Assembly (NCBI GenBank): GCA_905221615.1
Contig: CAJNDT010000953.1
Span: forward strand, 45,978 to 109,977
DNA from: Symbiodinium sp. CCMP2592
Taxonomy: Eukaryota > Sar > Dinophyceae > Suessiales > Symbiodiniaceae
Direction: 5' to 3'
Length of the DNA: 64,000 nucleotides
The first letter of the stretch is position 1. Each line of letters starts with the position of its first letter. The position numbers were made by a program, and so were the translations under genes. This document shows, piece by piece, positions 25,201 through 28,200 of this stretch. The notes below the pieces were generated by a model that was not told where the DNA came from, ran no database searches, and saw only the letters and a list, made by a program, of their open reading frames with translations.

Positions 25201-28200
25201 GCTACTGCACGCCATGCGCGTGCAATCAAACTACGTCTCGAGCTCCGAACTCTCTGCAAACGGCGCTGCACACAGCCCGCTGCCCGCGCTCCCTCGCTGC
25301 CCCCACTCCCTGCCTGGAGGCCATAGAAGCCGTCATCGCCGGAGCCTGGGCGGAGGGCTGGGCTCCGGGCGCTGCTCTGCGGTCTGCGGTCTCTCTCTTG
25401 GCACGTTGCAAGAAACTCAGACAAAACTTGCAGGAACCACCCTGGAGCCTCCGCGCTGCACGGTCCATTGCCAGGTGCCGGTGCTGTCGCAGCTCATGAG
25501 AAAGGCATCGTTTGAACCGGCATTGGTGTTTCCATCCAGCGAGGAATCTGTGTAGCCCGCGGCGATGAGGTGGCCGTTCCAGTCGACCTGCAGCGGGGAG
25601 CCAGTGCAGCCTCTTCTTGACCCAGTGTTCACGAAACCCCATCAACGGCCCGAAGCCGGAAGCGTGAAGCCGAGCATTATGCAAAAACTTCAAACCTTCC
25701 ACCTGTAACCTGCAAGAAAGCCTGGCACTTGGGGCGGTTGTCAGTTAGCTGAGGCCTCTGGCTATGCACGAACGAAGTGGGAGCCTAGCATGACCTTAGC
25801 CCATGAACCCCAGTCGGCCCCAGAGATCCGGATCGCGCTTATTGGCACAGATCCAACGGTCAGAACCTTCCCGGAATTGCTGGGCGTAAAGATCCTAAAA
25901 GCATCCGCCTCTCATCCTGGAGCTCTCGGAAAGCGGGGGGGGGGTGGGGCTGGCCAATTTTGTCAGTCTTTGGCCTTTCCTTTGCGGCCCTTGGGGGCGA
26001 TCCGGAGATTCGTAAAGGCCACTGGAAGCCCTGCCCCAACTACTGCTACTTCTTGCTGGGAACTGCTGCTGCACATGCACCTGCAGCCAGGGCCAATGCA
26101 CGCCATGCGCTTCCGAATAATATTACGCCTCGAGCTCCGAACTCTCTGCAAACGGCGCTGCACACAGCCCGCTGCCCACGCTCCCTCTGCCCCCGCTCCC
26201 TGCCTGCAGGGCACGGAAGCGATCCATGTCGGAGCCTGGGCGGAGGGCTGGGCTCCGGGCGCTGCTCTCGGTTGAAGGCGGAGCCTTTGCTAGGGCCAAG
26301 GAAGCAGGACCCACGGTCGACTGCTGAAGCGAGGTTGGGGCCGGGGCAGCGACCTCAGCTAAAGGCGAGGGGAGGTCCTTGGGACCGGCCACTCTCTGGC
26401 CCTCCAAGCACTTCTGCCGGGCAGGTCGAGCCTGCCTCTTCCACACCCTGTGGCCCGGGTAAAGGGGCCACGATCAGGTCAGCTCTGCTGCTCCGGCAGC
26501 ACCATCCTCCAGCACTGTCTCGATCCGGGCCTTGATGGCCTCGCTTCTGTTGCCGAGCGGAGGGAGCCCAGTCCTACCTTCCCGAACCCTTCAGAAGTCT
26601 CGGGAGATGAAGCTACGGACCCCACATGCAAAAGAAAGTTCTCACTGAAGACTTGAACGTGAGGCGGCTCCTCACGTGCCCCAGCTGGAGCCGGACCTCG
26701 AGCCGACCGGCGAGGGGAGGGGCTCGGGGAGTCGGTCAGCTGTCCCTCTCTTACTCTTGGCACGTTGCAAGAAACTCAGACTGAACTTGCAGGAACCACC
26801 CTGGAGCCTCCGCGCTGCACGGTCCATTGCCAGGTGCCGGTGCCGTCGAAGCTCATGAGCAAAGCATCGGATGAACCGGCATTGGTGCTTCCATCCAGTG
26901 AGGACGATGTGTAGCCCGCGGCGATGAGGTTGCCGTTCGGGTGGACCTGCAGCGGGGAGCCAGCGCAACCTCTTCTTGACCCAGGGTTCACGAAACCCCA
27001 TCACCTGTTCTTGCCTGCTTTGGGTATGCACGAACGAGGTAGCCTCGCATGGCCTTGGCCCACGAACCCCAGAGATCGTTTCCGGATCGCGCTTTTTGGC
27101 ACAGATCCAACGGTCAAAACCCTCCCGGAATTGCTGGCCGTAGAGATCCTCAAAGCATCCGCCTCTCATCCTCGAGCTCTCGGAAGGCTGGGGATTCCTC
27201 ATCCCGGCAGATAGAGGCCTTCGGCGGTCTTTGCTGTAGGCCTCCTCGTCTTTTGCGATGCTGTGCATGTGCTTCATATCCAGGAGCCAATTTAAATTTT
27301 GCATCTGCTGCCACTCAGCCCTGGCCCTATCTCTGCTGTGCCTCCAGCTCCTGGCCAATTTTGATAGTTTTTGGCCTTTCATTTGCGCGAGCCGGAGATT
27401 TGTAAAGGCCCCTGGAAGCCTTGTCTTATGAGATTATTAGCAGGCTACAGCCTATGAAACTGAAACTAATTATTTTGCGGATATTTTGCAAATTGATTGC
27501 ATATTTTTTGCACGTCGGGTTTGCATATATTTTGCATGTTTTTTTTGTGTTGCAAATCTTTTGCAAATTTATTGCATATTTTTTGTATATTTTTTGCATA
27601 TTTTTTGCATTTTTTTGCATCACACGGTTCTGAACCTTGGTGCCTTTGGGCCTTGGGGCCTTTGGGTGCTGGGGCCTTGGCAGGACCTGCCCGGCACGCC
27701 AAAAATACGCAAAAAATGTGCAAAACACACTGTGTTTTGCATATTTTACGGGCCGTGCCTGGCCCAGCCGGTGGGCCCGGCACGCCAAAAATACGCAAAA
27801 AATGTGCAAAACACACTGTGTTTTGCATATTTTACGGGCCGTGCCCTGGCCCAGCCGGTGGGCCCGGCACCCCTAAAATATGCAAAACACAGTGTGTTTT
27901 GCACATTTTTTGCATATTTTTGGCGTGCCTGGGCCCTGGGCCCTGGCAGCAGCCTTGCAACACATGCGTTTAAACACCCAAAATTACACATGCAAAAAAA
28001 ACGCCAAAAAATATGCAAAACGCAGTGTGTATTGCATATTTGTGTGGCTGTTTTGCATTTAAACACCCAAAATTACACATGCAAAAAAAACGCAAAAAAT
28101 ATGCAAAATATTTGCAAACGAAACAACACATGCAAAAAATACGCAAACGCGACGCACAAAAAATATGCAATAAATGTGCAAAAATAATTATTTTGGAAAC

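Noticed and set aside
27486..28187. Long plus-strand reading frames in the AT-rich insert
   Set aside because: They are translations of TTTTTGCATAT tandem repeats within the TIR element.
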